Shown here piece by piece: positions 27,285 to 36,849 of a stretch of 64,000 nt of DNA. The DNA lies in contig NZ_JAKJSC010000001.1 in NCBI RefSeq assembly GCF_029029525.1, positions 2,206,987 to 2,270,986 of the forward strand, in the 5' to 3' direction. Made by a program: the position numbers and the translations under genes. This DNA comes from Labilibaculum sp. DW002 (GTDB taxonomy: Bacteria; Bacteroidota; Bacteroidia; Bacteroidales; Marinifilaceae). Position 1 is the stretch's first letter, and the number at the start of each line of letters is the position of its first letter. The notes below the pieces were generated by a model. The model ran no database searches. It worked only from the letters and a program-made list of their open reading frames with translations, and was not told where the DNA came from.

Positions 27285-30200
27285 TTACAATGTGAAAGTT
27301 AAACCAAAAGTGTAAAATTCGTTACTTGGACCTGCACCAAACTCACCAAATTTTGCACCTATATCATTTCCGAAAGTAGTTGTTTCAGGATCGATATAAG
27401 AATTTTCATTTGGAGTCCATAATAGAATATTACTAGCACTTAATGATAAGCTTAAAGAACTAACATGCAATTTATTGCAGAAAGTCTTAGGTAAAGCATA
27501 AGATAAATTTACATTTCTTAGCTTGAAGTAAGAACGATCAATAATAGCATCTTCATCACCATCAAATCCACCACCATCACCATAAAATTTATGCAAGCCA
27601 GTTGGATCTACTGCAGTTGTATTTTCAATCCATCCACCTTGTCCATCAGAAACAACAGAATTTGGTACCAAGAAAGTTTTACGATCATTCAATACTGATT
27701 CTGGAGAAGCTCCTGTCCAATGCAAATAATCTTTAGTATATGAATACATGTATCCACCATAACTAAAATCAAGAGTTGCACCTAGACTAAAACCTTTGTA
27801 AGTAAAAGTGTTGGTTAAACCCATTCTGAAATCAGCATCAACATCTTTTCCGATAAATTCAGTTTCAGTTGTAGCTTGTGGATTACCACTACCATCAACA
27901 ACAGTATGCATTACACCATCAATATCAACCTTCTTAACTGTCGCGATTTTGAATTGTCCCATAGATTTTCCTTCTACAGCAACAATTGATGCACCACCAA
28001 AACCATCAAGAAATACCTCATCAACATCTAAAGATTCAATTGTATTTGTATTGAATGAAACATTATATGCTACATCCCAAGTAAAATCATTAGTCTTAAC
28101 AGGTGTGAAATTAACAGCTAATTCAATACCTTCATTACGAACATCACCTAAATTAGCAACCTGAGTTGTATAACCTGATGATGGATCTTTTGGAAGATTA
28201 GCAATCAATCCTTCAGTTAATCTGTTATAATAAGATACATCGAAACCTAAACGACTATTGAAAAATTGAGCCTCAAATCCTAATTCAAATTCTTTAGTTA
28301 ACTCATTTTTCAAATCAGGATTTCCTAAACGATTCGAAGCAGAATATGAATTTACTCCTCCGATTGGGAAAGACAAATCATCAATATCTGGAAAACCAGG
28401 GTTATTTGAAGCAGCTGATACATAACGATCATAAACTGCATAAGGAGCAGCATCATTACCAGTCATACCATAAGCTGCTCTTACTTTCGCAAAGTTTAAG
28501 ATACCTGTATCGATATCATTGTACTTTAAGAAATCAGTAATTAGGAAACTTCCTGTAACACCTGGGTAAAAATAATCATTTTGCTCAAGTGGTAAGGTCG
28601 AAGACCAGTCATTACGTGCAGTTAATGTTAAGTAAGCATAATTTCTATAACTGAAATCAACATTTGCATAAAGACCGATTAAACGACGTTTTGAATGTGC
28701 ATGAGCAGAAACAGATGGAGAAAAACTATTAGCTAAATTATAAAAACCAGGGATATCAATAGAGGTAATACTTCCTGATAAGTAAGTCATACTTCTTTCA
28801 TTTACATTTAAACCTGCAATAGCATTTAATGTAAAATCTTCACTAAGATTTTTCTTATAACTCATCATCACATCGTGATTCACTTGAGTTCTTTCAGTTC
28901 TTGATTCTCTAAATGCACCTGTGTTAGCAGGACCTGACTCATTAGGAGAACCTGGAGTAAAGTCAATAATAGCAGTATGAGTTTCACCCAAAGCAACTTC
29001 ATAGTCACCACCAAAACGGTAACTCAATCGCAAATCATCAGTAAAATCATAATCCAATTGGAATTTACCGAAAAGCTTTTTCTTATTTTGCTCAGCAGCA
29101 TCTTCATTCAATACATAGTAAGGATTTACACCATAAGGAGTAAAATAATTATCTAAATTATTGAATTTGTTATTGTAATCCTTCATGTCAACGATAGAAA
29201 TATCGTTAGCACTTTCATAAAGAGATCTAAATACAGAAGTACCTTGACCAGAAGCAACCGCTTTGGTTTTTTCAGTACTGAAATTCACATTAGCGCTCAC
29301 AGTTAATTTTCCTGCTTTATGAGAACCTTTAGTTGCAATCGTATATCTCTCATAAGAGTCACTATTGGTTGGTATTACACCATCAACAGAATTTTGAGAC
29401 AAAGACATTAGAAAGTTAGTAGTAGCATTACCACCACTCAAAGAAACTGAGTTTTTAAGATTCTTACCTACTTCGTAAAAATCACGAGTTCTATCTTCTA
29501 AGAAAACGTAAGGCTTAATTTGTTGGCTATTGTCAACAATATTTCCCCAAACTCTATCTTTTCCATCATAAGCAGGACCCCAGTTACCATTCTCATCAAG
29601 AGCTCTTTCACCGCTCCAACCTTGACCGAATTGCTTTTGAACCTCAGGAAGACGACCTACTCTTGAAAAAGTAGTTGATCCACTATAAGAAACACGCATC
29701 TTTCCTTCAGTATCTTTACCTGACTTAGTAGTAATCATGATGACACCATTAGCCGCACGAGAACCGTATAATGCTGATGCTGATGCATCTTTCAATACTG
29801 TCATATCCTCGATATCATCAGCATTAATAGCATTGATACCAGAACCAAAGTCAACTTGTGAATTCAAAGCACTACCTGACTGGTTTTGAGAATTAGTAAT
29901 AGGTACACCATCAACAATATAAAGAGGCTGGTTATTTCCAAAAGAGGAAGCACCACGAATCATTACATTTTGAGTTGAACCTGGTCCTGGAGCTGTTGCA
30001 ATATCAACACCAGCAACTTTACCTTGTAAAGCATTCATTGGATTAACAACTTGAGATTTTCCAATCTCATCTCCACCCAATGAAGTAGCAGCATATCCTA
30101 GAGCCTTTTTTTCTCTAGTTACTCCCATTGCAGTAACAACAACTTCATCCATACCAACAGATTCAGACTCCATAACAACATTAATCGTGCTCGAAGTAAT

Positions 30201-30455
30201 CTGGACTTCTTGATCTTTCATTCCAACGAAAGAAAACACTAAAACGTTTCCATCTGCTGGCACAGCGATTGAATACTTTCCATCGAAATCAGTAGAAGTA
30301 CCAATAGTAGTACCTTTCACAATAATTGAAACTCCAGGTATAGACAAACCATCTTCGGCAGATGTTACTACTCCTGAAACTTCTCGACTTTGAGCGAATA
30401 CGCTCTGCAATCCTATTAAACACAGGACAAGCATCGAAAATAGATTTTTTTTCAT
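27285..30455 (-). CDS. SusC/RagA-family TonB-dependent outer-membrane transporter
   Basis: A 1056-residue transporter. A signal peptide (to SVFAQ) is followed by a CarboxypepD_reg-like domain (REVSGVVTSAEDGLSIPGVS; STDFDGKYSIAVPADG). Then come the TonB box/plug (MDEVVVTAMGVTREKKALGY; VAGVDIATAPGPGSTQNVMI; YIVDGVPITN; MTVLKDASASALYGSRAANG, a SusC signature) and a 22-strand barrel ending EFYTFGLTFTL. There is no N-terminal STN domain, so it is not expected to signal through an anti-sigma factor. It is the first gene of a four-gene operon with a SusD-like and two lipoproteins. Energy comes from TonB-ExbBD, not encoded here. Substrate is inferred, not shown. Confidence 0.92.
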   Translation of the reverse strand: MKKNLFSMLVLCLIGLQSVFAQSREVSGVVTSAEDGLSIPGVSIIVKGTTIGTSTDFDGKYSIAVPADGNVLVFSFVGMKDQEVQITSSTINVVMESESVGMDEVVVTAMGVTREKKALGYAATSLGGDEIGKSQVVNPMNALQGKVAGVDIATAPGPGSTQNVMIRGASSFGNNQPLYIVDGVPITNSQNQSGSALNSQVDFGSGINAINADDIEDMTVLKDASASALYGSRAANGVIMITTKSGKDTEGKMRVSYSGSTTFSRVGRLPEVQKQFGQGWSGERALDENGNWGPAYDGKDRVWGNIVDNSQQIKPYVFLEDRTRDFYEVGKNLKNSVSLSGGNATTNFLMSLSQNSVDGVIPTNSDSYERYTIATKGSHKAGKLTVSANVNFSTEKTKAVASGQGTSVFRSLYESANDISIVDMKDYNNKFNNLDNYFTPYGVNPYYVLNEDAAEQNKKKLFGKFQLDYDFTDDLRLSYRFGGDYEVALGETHTAIIDFTPGSPNESGPANTGAFRESRTERTQVNHDVMMSYKKNLSEDFTLNAIAGLNVNERSMTYLSGSITSIDIPGFYNLANSFSPSVSAHAHSKRRLIGLYANVDFSYRNYAYLTLTARNDWSSTLPLEQNDYFYPGVTGSFLITDFLKYNDIDTGILNFAKVRAAYGMTGNDAAPYAVYDRYVSAASNNPGFPDIDDLSFPIGGVNSYSASNRLGNPDLKNELTKEFELGFEAQFFNSRLGFDVSYYNRLTEGLIANLPKDPSSGYTTQVANLGDVRNEGIELAVNFTPVKTNDFTWDVAYNVSFNTNTIESLDVDEVFLDGFGGASIVAVEGKSMGQFKIATVKKVDIDGVMHTVVDGSGNPQATTETEFIGKDVDADFRMGLTNTFTYKGFSLGATLDFSYGGYMYSYTKDYLHWTGASPESVLNDRKTFLVPNSVVSDGQGGWIENTTAVDPTGLHKFYGDGGGFDGDEDAIIDRSYFKLRNVNLSYALPKTFCNKLHVSSLSLSLSASNILLWTPNENSYIDPETTTFGNDIGAKFGEFGAGPSNEFYTFGLTFTL

Positions 30456-30606
30456 AAATTTTTAGTTAGTGGTTAATTAACATTTAATACACATTTATAT
30501 ATAAATTCTACCATTCCCCTATAAATGAAATGATAGCAACAATATGCGTCCCTTTAGAATTATTTAGAAGAAAACAGAAAAACTTGATCCATTTTTAACA
30601 TCTAAA

Positions 30607-30641
30607 CGCAGAAATAATAAATACCCCTATTTACATCTGCG
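30607..30641 (-). promoter_or_regulatory. interrupted stem-loop in the SusC upstream region
   Basis: CGCAGA (30607-30612) pairs with TCTGCG (30636-30641), and inside them TAAATA (30618-30623) pairs with TATTTA (30628-30633) around CCCC. It lies 150-185 bases upstream of the SusC start, likely in the mRNA leader. It lacks a T-run in the SusC direction, so it is not a terminator. Confidence 0.45.
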
Positions 30642-30672
30642 GACTCAAAATTGTGAAAAAAAGTTAAATATT

Positions 30673-30698
30673 CAAACCTTTTGTACTGCAAACCTTTT
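30673..30698. repeat. two 10-base direct repeats CAAACCTTTT upstream of SusC
   Basis: CAAACCTTTT occurs at 30673-30682 and 30689-30698 (16-base period). On the reverse strand each ends in GGTTTG and could supply a -33 TTTG. They lie in the 455-base interval between SusC and the carbonic anhydrase gene, in which I saw no gene. Confidence 0.35.
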
Positions 30699-30869
30699 AA
30701 ATCTAAATAATTTTTCACCTGTATCATTACAGATTCCAAGTTTTACCACACATTTACTTCCAATTCCAAAGCTATGCTATCATTCTCATTACCAATCCCA
30801 TTAACGATAACGTTTGCGTAACTTTTTTAACAACATATACGGAAAATATTCAGCAATCTTTTTTTTATT

Positions 30870-30877
30870 TAAATTTG
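30870..30877 (+). promoter_or_regulatory. candidate -7 box for the gamma-carbonic anhydrase gene
   Basis: TAAATTTG matches TAnnTTTG and lies 33 bases before the ATG at 30911. No clear -33 TTTG is present. Confidence 0.4.
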
Positions 30878-30910
30878 TATTTAAATTCAAACTAAATAAG
30901 GAATTAAGTC

Positions 30911-31435
30911 ATGGCATATATAATAGATCTGAAAGGTAAAACACCCCAAATGGGCAAAAACTGTTTTTTAGCTCCAAACGCAAGTATTATTGGTGACGTA
31001 ACAATGGGTGATGGGTGTAGTATTTGGTTCAGTGCAGTACTACGTGGAGATGTTCACTACATCAAAATTGGGAATAATGTGAATATTCAAGATAATGCTA
31101 CTATTCATGCTACCTACAAAAAATCACCAACTAATATTGGGAACAATGTTTCAATTGCTCATAATGCGGTTGTTCACGGATGCACAATAAAGGATAATGT
31201 ACTAATAGGAATGGGTGCTGTTGTTCTGGATGATGCGATTATAGAACCCAACGCAATTATTGCAGCAGGATCCGTAGTTACCAAAGGTACTCATGTGGAA
31301 TCAGGAAGTGTTTACGCTGGCTCTCCGGCAAAAAAAATTAAGGAATTAAGTCCTGAATTATTAGAGGGAGAGATTAATCGAATTGCCAACTCATATGCAA
31401 TGTACGCTAGCTGGTACGAAGATACTGAAGAATAA
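30911..31435 (+). CDS. gamma-carbonic anhydrase family protein
   Basis: A 174-residue left-handed parallel beta-helix of hexapeptide repeats (ASIIGDVTMGDGCSIWFSAV; VNIQDNATIHATYKK; VSIAHNAVVHGCTI; VLIGMGAVVLDDAIIEPNAI; IIAAGSVVTKG). The three zinc-ligand histidines of gamma-CAs are at IHA and in AHNAVVHGC. Family members hydrate CO2 or are inactive scaffolds (the YrdA/PaaY group); catalytic activity cannot be judged from this alone. Cytoplasmic, no signal peptide. It is a single gene with a strong terminator, divergent from the SusC operon and convergent with murI. Confidence 0.9.
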   Translation: MAYIIDLKGKTPQMGKNCFLAPNASIIGDVTMGDGCSIWFSAVLRGDVHYIKIGNNVNIQDNATIHATYKKSPTNIGNNVSIAHNAVVHGCTIKDNVLIGMGAVVLDDAIIEPNAIIAAGSVVTKGTHVESGSVYAGSPAKKIKELSPELLEGEINRIANSYAMYASWYEDTEE

Positions 31436-31456
31436 GAATTCATTTTTAAAACAGAA

Positions 31457-31490
31457 AAACCTCTTAAGTCTGAACTTAAGAGGTTTTTTT
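31457..31490 (+). terminator. rho-independent terminator after the carbonic anhydrase gene
   Basis: AACCTCTTAAGT-ctga-ACTTAAGAGGTT followed by TTTTT; perfect 12-bp stem. The A-run on the other side may let it act for the convergent murI gene too. Confidence 0.9.
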
Positions 31491-31514
31491 GTAACTATTT
31501 CATTATTTCTTTTC

Positions 31515-32342
31515 TTAAAAACAAATGTGTTCGGCTTTAAGCTCTGCATTTAAGAATCTACTCGCTTTTTCTTCAAAGCTATCTACAAATTCGGTTGTAA
31601 AATATTCTCTGCTTGCGTTTTTTGTACACATGGAATCCATTTCAGGATGACGACGAAGATAATCTCTCAAGCTTTTGGCTACAATTTCTCCTTGAGAAAT
31701 TAATTTTACATGATCTGGTAGAAGCTCATTAATTTCCTCCTTCAAAATGGGATAATGCGTGCAACCAAGAATTATTGCATCAATAAGTGGATCTTTTTCT
31801 AACAAAGTCTGTATGTTCTTTTGAATAAAGAATTTACCCCCAATTGTATTAAACTCATTGTTTTCGACCAAGGGAACCCACATTGGACAGGCTTCTTGAA
31901 CGACAGTTACGCCAGGAAATAATTTGTTAATTTCCAATGGATATGAATTGGAACGAACAGTCCCAACAGTTCCTAGGACTCCAATATGATTGCTTTTTGT
32001 GATATCAGAAACAGCTTCAACACTTGGACGAATAACACCCAACACCCTTTTACTTGAACTAATCTTTGGTAAATCACACTGCTGTATGGTACGCAAGGCT
32101 TTTGCTGAGGCAGTATTACAAGCAAGAATCACCAACTCACACCCCATGGAGAAAAGCTTTTCAACAGCCTCTAAGGTGTAATCATAAACAACATCAAACG
32201 ATCTTGTACCATAAGGACTTCTAGCATTATCACCTAAGTAAATAAAATCGTACTCAGGTAATTCATTCAACAATTCATTTAAAATGGTTAATCCTCCATA
32301 TCCTGAATCAAAAACTCCTATTGGTTGCTTGCTATTCCTCAT
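31515..32342 (-). CDS. murI: Glutamate racemase
   Basis: A 275-residue MurI making D-glutamate for peptidoglycan. Motifs are IGVFDSGYGGLTILNELLNE, DNARSPYGTRS, the first catalytic cysteine in VILACNTASAKALR and the second in IILGCTHYPILKEEI, all intact. The ATG at 32342 gives the normal start; a longer frame would begin within the terminator upstream. It lies downstream of the ompH-ompH-bamA-uppS cluster, separated by a terminator, so it is probably transcribed mainly from its own promoter. Confidence 0.95.
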   Translation of the reverse strand: MRNSKQPIGVFDSGYGGLTILNELLNELPEYDFIYLGDNARSPYGTRSFDVVYDYTLEAVEKLFSMGCELVILACNTASAKALRTIQQCDLPKISSSKRVLGVIRPSVEAVSDITKSNHIGVLGTVGTVRSNSYPLEINKLFPGVTVVQEACPMWVPLVENNEFNTIGGKFFIQKNIQTLLEKDPLIDAIILGCTHYPILKEEINELLPDHVKLISQGEIVAKSLRDYLRRHPEMDSMCTKNASREYFTTEFVDSFEEKASRFLNAELKAEHICF

Positions 32343-32349
32343 ACTTGTA

Positions 32350-32387
32350 AAAATAAGAAAAGGTGATATTAAAAATACCACCTTTCC
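32350..32387 (-). terminator. rho-independent terminator after the second OmpH gene
   Basis: On the reverse strand AAAGGTGGTATT-ttt-AATATCACCTTTT is followed by TTATTTTT. It lies 21 bases after the stop at 32408 and just before murI. Confidence 0.75.
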
Positions 32388-32407
32388 TTATTAAATTATA
32401 ATGTTTT

Positions 32408-32923
32408 TTACTGAATTCCTAACTTTGTTTTTACCAATGGCATGATATCTACACTGTTGTTTGAGTTAAAAAGAATAACTCCAGTACTAATATCAAAAAC
32501 ATAAGTAAAACCGTTCTCAGCACCAACAGCTTTGATTGCTGCAGAAGCCTTATCGAAAATAGGTTTCAACAATTCATTTTGTTTTTTCTGAAGAGCTTGT
32601 TGAGCGAAACCATCAAATTCCTGCATACGAGTTTGCAAGTTCTGAATTTCTTTTTCTTTATCAGCTCTTACTGCTTCAGCTAGAGCATCTTTTTGCTCAA
32701 GGTATGAACTTATCAGAGTCTGAGCTTCTTCTCTCATCGCCTTAATTTGCGTATCATACTCAGCAGCAGCCGCTTGAATTTGTTTCTGTGCTTCTTCTTT
32801 TTCCGGCATAATCGATAATAATTTATTAGAATCGATATGTCCAAACTTTAAGGTTTGAGCAAATGTACTTACACTTGTAGATAAGATAATGGCTAATAAA
32901 GTAACTTTTAATAAATGTCTCAT
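32408..32923 (-). CDS. OmpH/Skp-family periplasmic chaperone (bamA cluster, distal copy)
   Basis: A 171-residue Skp-like chaperone: signal peptide MRHLLKVTLLAIILSTSVSTFAQ, then KFGHIDSNKLLSIMPEKEEA. The long coiled coil of the two tentacles (about residues 45-125, Gln/Glu/Lys rich) precedes a C-terminal core strand FTYVFDISTGVILFN. Skp trimers hold unfolded outer-membrane proteins and hand them to BamA, which is encoded two genes upstream in the same direction. It is separated by 30 bases from the preceding ompH paralog. Confidence 0.9.
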   Translation of the reverse strand: MRHLLKVTLLAIILSTSVSTFAQTLKFGHIDSNKLLSIMPEKEEAQKQIQAAAAEYDTQIKAMREEAQTLISSYLEQKDALAEAVRADKEKEIQNLQTRMQEFDGFAQQALQKKQNELLKPIFDKASAAIKAVGAENGFTYVFDISTGVILFNSNNSVDIMPLVKTKLGIQ

Positions 32924-32953
32924 AATATCACTCAGTTAGTTTTTATTTAAATT

Positions 32954-33475
32954 TTAATTAGTTCTAATACCTAACTTATACAGTACCTTGTCGCTTAAAT
33001 CAAATTTTGGACTACTGTATATTATTGTTGGCCCATTAGCACGATCAATAATCATACCATAAGTTCCTGCCTTTGCAATTTCTTTAATTGCATCATATAT
33101 ATCATCCTGAATTGGCTTCATTAATTCCTGACGCTTTTTATACAATTCACCATTACGCCCAAAGTATTTCTGCTGAAGCTTTTGAGCCAATAACTCCTTA
33201 TTGAAAATTTCCTTCTCACGCTTTTGTCTCATCTCCGATGAAAGAAAAACTTCATCAGCTCTGAACTTGGTTTGTAATTCTTTTATTTCTTGAGCTATTT
33301 TTTCAATTTCAATTTGCCAATTACTAGAAATCTGATCCAACTGCTCCTGTGCGTTCTTATAATCTGGCATCTTATTTAGAATGTACTCTGTATCTACAAA
33401 TCCATAACGTTGCTGAGAATATAAACTTCCAACAAGTACAAATACAAATCCGATAAGTAATACTAAACGTTTCAT
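32954..33475 (-). CDS. OmpH/Skp-family periplasmic chaperone (bamA cluster, proximal copy)
   Basis: A 173-residue paralog of the neighbouring gene. The signal peptide runs to SLYSQ, then RYGFVDTEYILNKMPDYKNA; the coiled coil at about 40-125 includes REKEIFNKELLAQKLQQKYF, and the core strand is YGMIIDRANGPTIIYSSPK. Tandem ompH genes right after bamA are the usual arrangement in Bacteroidota, so this is the ordinary Bam-associated chaperone pair. It is 75 bases downstream of bamA and very likely in the same transcript. Confidence 0.9.
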   Translation of the reverse strand: MKRLVLLIGFVFVLVGSLYSQQRYGFVDTEYILNKMPDYKNAQEQLDQISSNWQIEIEKIAQEIKELQTKFRADEVFLSSEMRQKREKEIFNKELLAQKLQQKYFGRNGELYKKRQELMKPIQDDIYDAIKEIAKAGTYGMIIDRANGPTIIYSSPKFDLSDKVLYKLGIRTN

Positions 33476-33550
33476 TATGTTGTTATTTTTAATTAAAATC
33501 TAAAATAACTTAAATTAAAATAGTCCCCAAGGTCAATTCCTTAAAATATG

Positions 33551-36082
33551 TTAAAACTGTTGGCCAATCACGAAATGGAACTGCCCGCCATTCTGGCCTT
33601 CCAGATTTGCATCGTCAAATCCATATCCATAATCGATTCCTAACAGCCCAAACATTGGAAGGAAGATACGTAAACCAATACCTGCTGAACGTTTAAGGTT
33701 GAATGGTTGAAAATCTTCAGATTCATACCACGCATTTCCAGCTTCAGCAAATGCTAATGCATAAATCGTAGCCGATTGACTTAATGATAATGGGTAACGA
33801 ACCTCTGCTGTAAATTTAGAATAAATATTACCTCCTAAACGCTGTCCATTTGCTGCAATTGGTGTTAAGGTTCCATTTCCATATCCACGCAAACCAATAT
33901 TATCTGAACCGTACATGGAGTAACCTGACATTCCATCACCACCAACTTCGAACCCTTCAAATGGTGAACGTTTATCCTTATTAAAATAACCTAGGTAACC
34001 AAATTCAGCTCCTGTATATAATACTAATTTATCCGTACTATTTAATAGTCTCGTATACATTTGGCCTTTGAATGTCCATTTATGATATTCAATCCATTTG
34101 TACAATTCTTGTTCACTTGCACGATCGTAATTTACACCATCAAATAAAGAATAAGGAGGCGTAATCTTCATACTCAATGAGAAAGATGATCCACTTCTTG
34201 TGTATAACGGATTATCAATAGAACTTCTTGACAAGGTTGTTGTAAAACTAAAGTTGTTTGAGGTACCATTAGCTATTAAATAATACTGCCAATTTTTCAA
34301 ACGATAGTTTTGATAACTAACTTCATTGTATAATGAAAAATAATCATCAGGCCATTTTAATCTTCTAGCTAAACCAACACTTGCTCCAAATACTTTTTGA
34401 CTTTGATCTGAATCTCCACCTCCGTAGCCTCCGTAAGCACCGTAACCTTGGCGACTTCTGTTGTACTGACGGCTATATCCTGATTGTTTCGAATAATAAA
34501 ATGATGTGCTTAATGAAGTAGGTTTCTTTCCTCCTAACCAAGGTTCAACAAAAGATAAACTGTATGAACTATAATAAGATCCATTAGTTTGTGCCCGAAT
34601 ACTCAAAGTTTGGCCATCACCTGTTGGTAAAGGACTCCAAGCCTCTTTATTAAACATATTACGAATCGAAAAATTTGAGAATTTCAATCCAACGGTACCG
34701 ATAATCATACCAGCACCCCAACCTCCAGAAAGTTCAATCTGGTCGTTAGCTTTTTCTTCTAATTCATATATGATATCAACTTTTCCACTCTCAGGTTTAG
34801 GCTGAATATCAGGATTAATTGCTTCAGGATCGAAATGACCTAACTGCGCCAACTCTCGAACAGAACGAATAATATCTTTCTTACTAAATAACTCACCTGG
34901 ATATGTATACAATTCTCGACGTGCAACATGCTCGTGTGTTTTTGTATTTCCCTTTATCATTACTCTATCAATATACGCTTGTTTTCCTTCAACAATACGC
35001 ATTTCGATATCAATTGAATCTGTTCCAACAACAGTTTCAACCGGGTTCACATTAAAGAATAAATATCCATTGTCAAGATACAAGTTACTTACGGCATCAT
35101 CATCTTCATTTAATCTCTCACTCAATAAAGTTTGATTAAAAACATCTCCCTTTTTAATTTGCAATACGCGCTCTAAATAATTTCCCGTATAAACTGTATT
35201 ACCGACCCAAGTCACATCATTAAAGTAATAACGATTTCCTTCTTTATATTTTAAATAGATATCAACACGATCGTCCTCAACTTTTACAACACTATCCGAG
35301 ATAATCAATGCATCACGATAACCTTTCTCGTTAAATTTTTCAATTAAGGTTAACTTATCTTCTTCCCATTTTTCTTCGATATACTTCGATGACTTTAAGA
35401 AATTTTTCAATTTCTTTTCTTTGGAATCTTTTATTGCTTTTTTTACTTTTTTATCCGTAAAAGCTGTGTTTCCTTCTACGATAATATTACTAATCTTTAT
35501 TTTATTGTTTCGATTAATATTAACATCAAGAATAACACTATTCTCATCATCAGATGCATCTCGTTGAACAATGTTAACTTCTGTATTGTAATAACCTTTT
35601 TCTTTAAAATAGTCTTTAACTACTTTCTTTGTACTCGACACAAGATATTCAGTCACTTGTGTACCTTTCACCATGTTCAATCGTTCCCTTAATTTGGTTG
35701 TTTCGCTTTTAGATGTACCATTATAATTAACGGAAGATAAACGAGGACGTTCTTGAAGTTGAATATTCAGATAAATTTTATCATCAATTAACTTTGTAGC
35801 TGAAATCTGTATATCAGAAAAAAGACCCTGTTTATACAATTTTTTCACTGCCTTGGTCACCTTCTCTCCAGGAATTTCGATGGTACTCCCAACACGAAGA
35901 CCAGAAATTTGTATCAACACATTATTCTCTAGATGCTTTACTCCTGTTACTGACACACCCCCTATTTCATAATTCTTCGGAGAAGAATAATATAAAGAAG
36001 GATTGTAAATCGTATCAGTCTCTTGAGCTACCGCGCTGAAACTAAGGAATAGAATAAAAATGAAAGTTAATCTTTTAATCAT
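33551..36082 (-). CDS. bamA: Outer-membrane protein assembly factor BamA
   Basis: An 843-residue Omp85 protein: signal peptide to FSAVAQ, about five POTRA repeats at residues 40-440 (YEIGGVSVTGVKHLENNVLI; IKISNIIVEGNTAFTDKKVK; AYIDRVMIKGNTKTHEHVAR), then the barrel from about 455. The VRGYG-type lid motif appears as GLRGYGNGTLTPI, and the protein ends in FHFVIGQQF with a terminal aromatic. BamA inserts beta-barrels into the outer membrane. An odd feature is a Gly/Tyr-rich loop in the barrel (RQGYGAYGGYGGGDSDQSQK, near residue 550), probably extracellular. It is followed by two ompH genes and preceded by uppS, 17 bases away. Confidence 0.93.
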   Translation of the reverse strand: MIKRLTFIFILFLSFSAVAQETDTIYNPSLYYSSPKNYEIGGVSVTGVKHLENNVLIQISGLRVGSTIEIPGEKVTKAVKKLYKQGLFSDIQISATKLIDDKIYLNIQLQERPRLSSVNYNGTSKSETTKLRERLNMVKGTQVTEYLVSSTKKVVKDYFKEKGYYNTEVNIVQRDASDDENSVILDVNINRNNKIKISNIIVEGNTAFTDKKVKKAIKDSKEKKLKNFLKSSKYIEEKWEEDKLTLIEKFNEKGYRDALIISDSVVKVEDDRVDIYLKYKEGNRYYFNDVTWVGNTVYTGNYLERVLQIKKGDVFNQTLLSERLNEDDDAVSNLYLDNGYLFFNVNPVETVVGTDSIDIEMRIVEGKQAYIDRVMIKGNTKTHEHVARRELYTYPGELFSKKDIIRSVRELAQLGHFDPEAINPDIQPKPESGKVDIIYELEEKANDQIELSGGWGAGMIIGTVGLKFSNFSIRNMFNKEAWSPLPTGDGQTLSIRAQTNGSYYSSYSLSFVEPWLGGKKPTSLSTSFYYSKQSGYSRQYNRSRQGYGAYGGYGGGDSDQSQKVFGASVGLARRLKWPDDYFSLYNEVSYQNYRLKNWQYYLIANGTSNNFSFTTTLSRSSIDNPLYTRSGSSFSLSMKITPPYSLFDGVNYDRASEQELYKWIEYHKWTFKGQMYTRLLNSTDKLVLYTGAEFGYLGYFNKDKRSPFEGFEVGGDGMSGYSMYGSDNIGLRGYGNGTLTPIAANGQRLGGNIYSKFTAEVRYPLSLSQSATIYALAFAEAGNAWYESEDFQPFNLKRSAGIGLRIFLPMFGLLGIDYGYGFDDANLEGQNGGQFHFVIGQQF

Positions 36083-36099
36083 TACTTGAATTATAATGG

Positions 36100-36846
36100 T
36101 TAATTATCGTTTAATTGTTCACTTGTCTTACCAAATCGGCGTTCTCTATTTTGATAATTTAGAAGTGCTTTGTATAGTTCTTCCTTATCGAAATCGGGCC
36201 AAAATAACTCAGTAAAGTACAATTCAGAATAAGCAATCTGCCAAAGCAAGAAGTTACTTATTCTATTTTCTCCACTTGTTCTAATCAAAAGTTCCGGATC
36301 GGGAATTCCTTTGGTCGTAAGCTTATTGGAGAATAAATCAAAATCAATTTCGTCAGGAGATAATGCTCCATCCTTTACTTCATTTGCAATGTTTTTCACT
36401 GCATTTACAATCTCCCACCTAGAACTATAACTTAAAGCTAAAACTAAAGTTAAACCTGTATTTTTAGATGTATTGGAAATTGTTCCTTGCAACTTTTCTC
36501 TTACTTCTAATGGCAAACTATCTAAATCGCCTATTGCTTGAAGGCGAACATTGTTTTTCATTAAAGTTGGAGTCTCATTTTCTATTGCTTCAACCAACAA
36601 AGACATCAATCCTAAAACCTCGTCTTGTGGTCGATTCCAATTTTCTGTAGAAAATGCATATAAGGTTAGATAAGAAATTCCAAGTTCAGCTGATGCTTCA
36701 ACCGTACTTCGTACTGCCTCAACCCCATTTTGATGACCAACAATACGATGTTCTCCTCGCATTTTTGCCCAACGTCCATTTCCATCCATTATAATGGCTA
36801 GATGAGTTGGAAGCTTTTCTTTAATTATCTTATTTAATACTGACAT
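36100..36846 (-). CDS. uppS: Isoprenyl transferase (undecaprenyl pyrophosphate synthase)
   Basis: A 248-residue cis-prenyltransferase that makes undecaprenyl diphosphate, the lipid carrier for cell wall synthesis. Key motifs are [20 protein letters not shown] with catalytic Asp at about 21, [15 protein letters not shown] and [20 protein letters not shown] with the RxSG diphosphate-binding Arg, followed by [14 protein letters not shown]. Start and length fit the family. Its stop is 17 bases before bamA, and the DUF6089 gene is only 3 bases upstream, so these form one operon. Confidence 0.95.
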   Translation of the reverse strand: MSVLNKIIKEKLPTHLAIIMDGNGRWAKMRGEHRIVGHQNGVEAVRSTVEASAELGISYLTLYAFSTENWNRPQDEVLGLMSLLVEAIENETPTLMKNNVRLQAIGDLDSLPLEVREKLQGTISNTSKNTGLTLVLALSYSSRWEIVNAVKNIANEVKDGALSPDEIDFDLFSNKLTTKGIPDPELLIRTSGENRISNFLLWQIAYSELYFTELFWPDFDKEELYKALLNYQNRERRFGKTSEQLNDN

Positions 36847-36849
36847 ATG

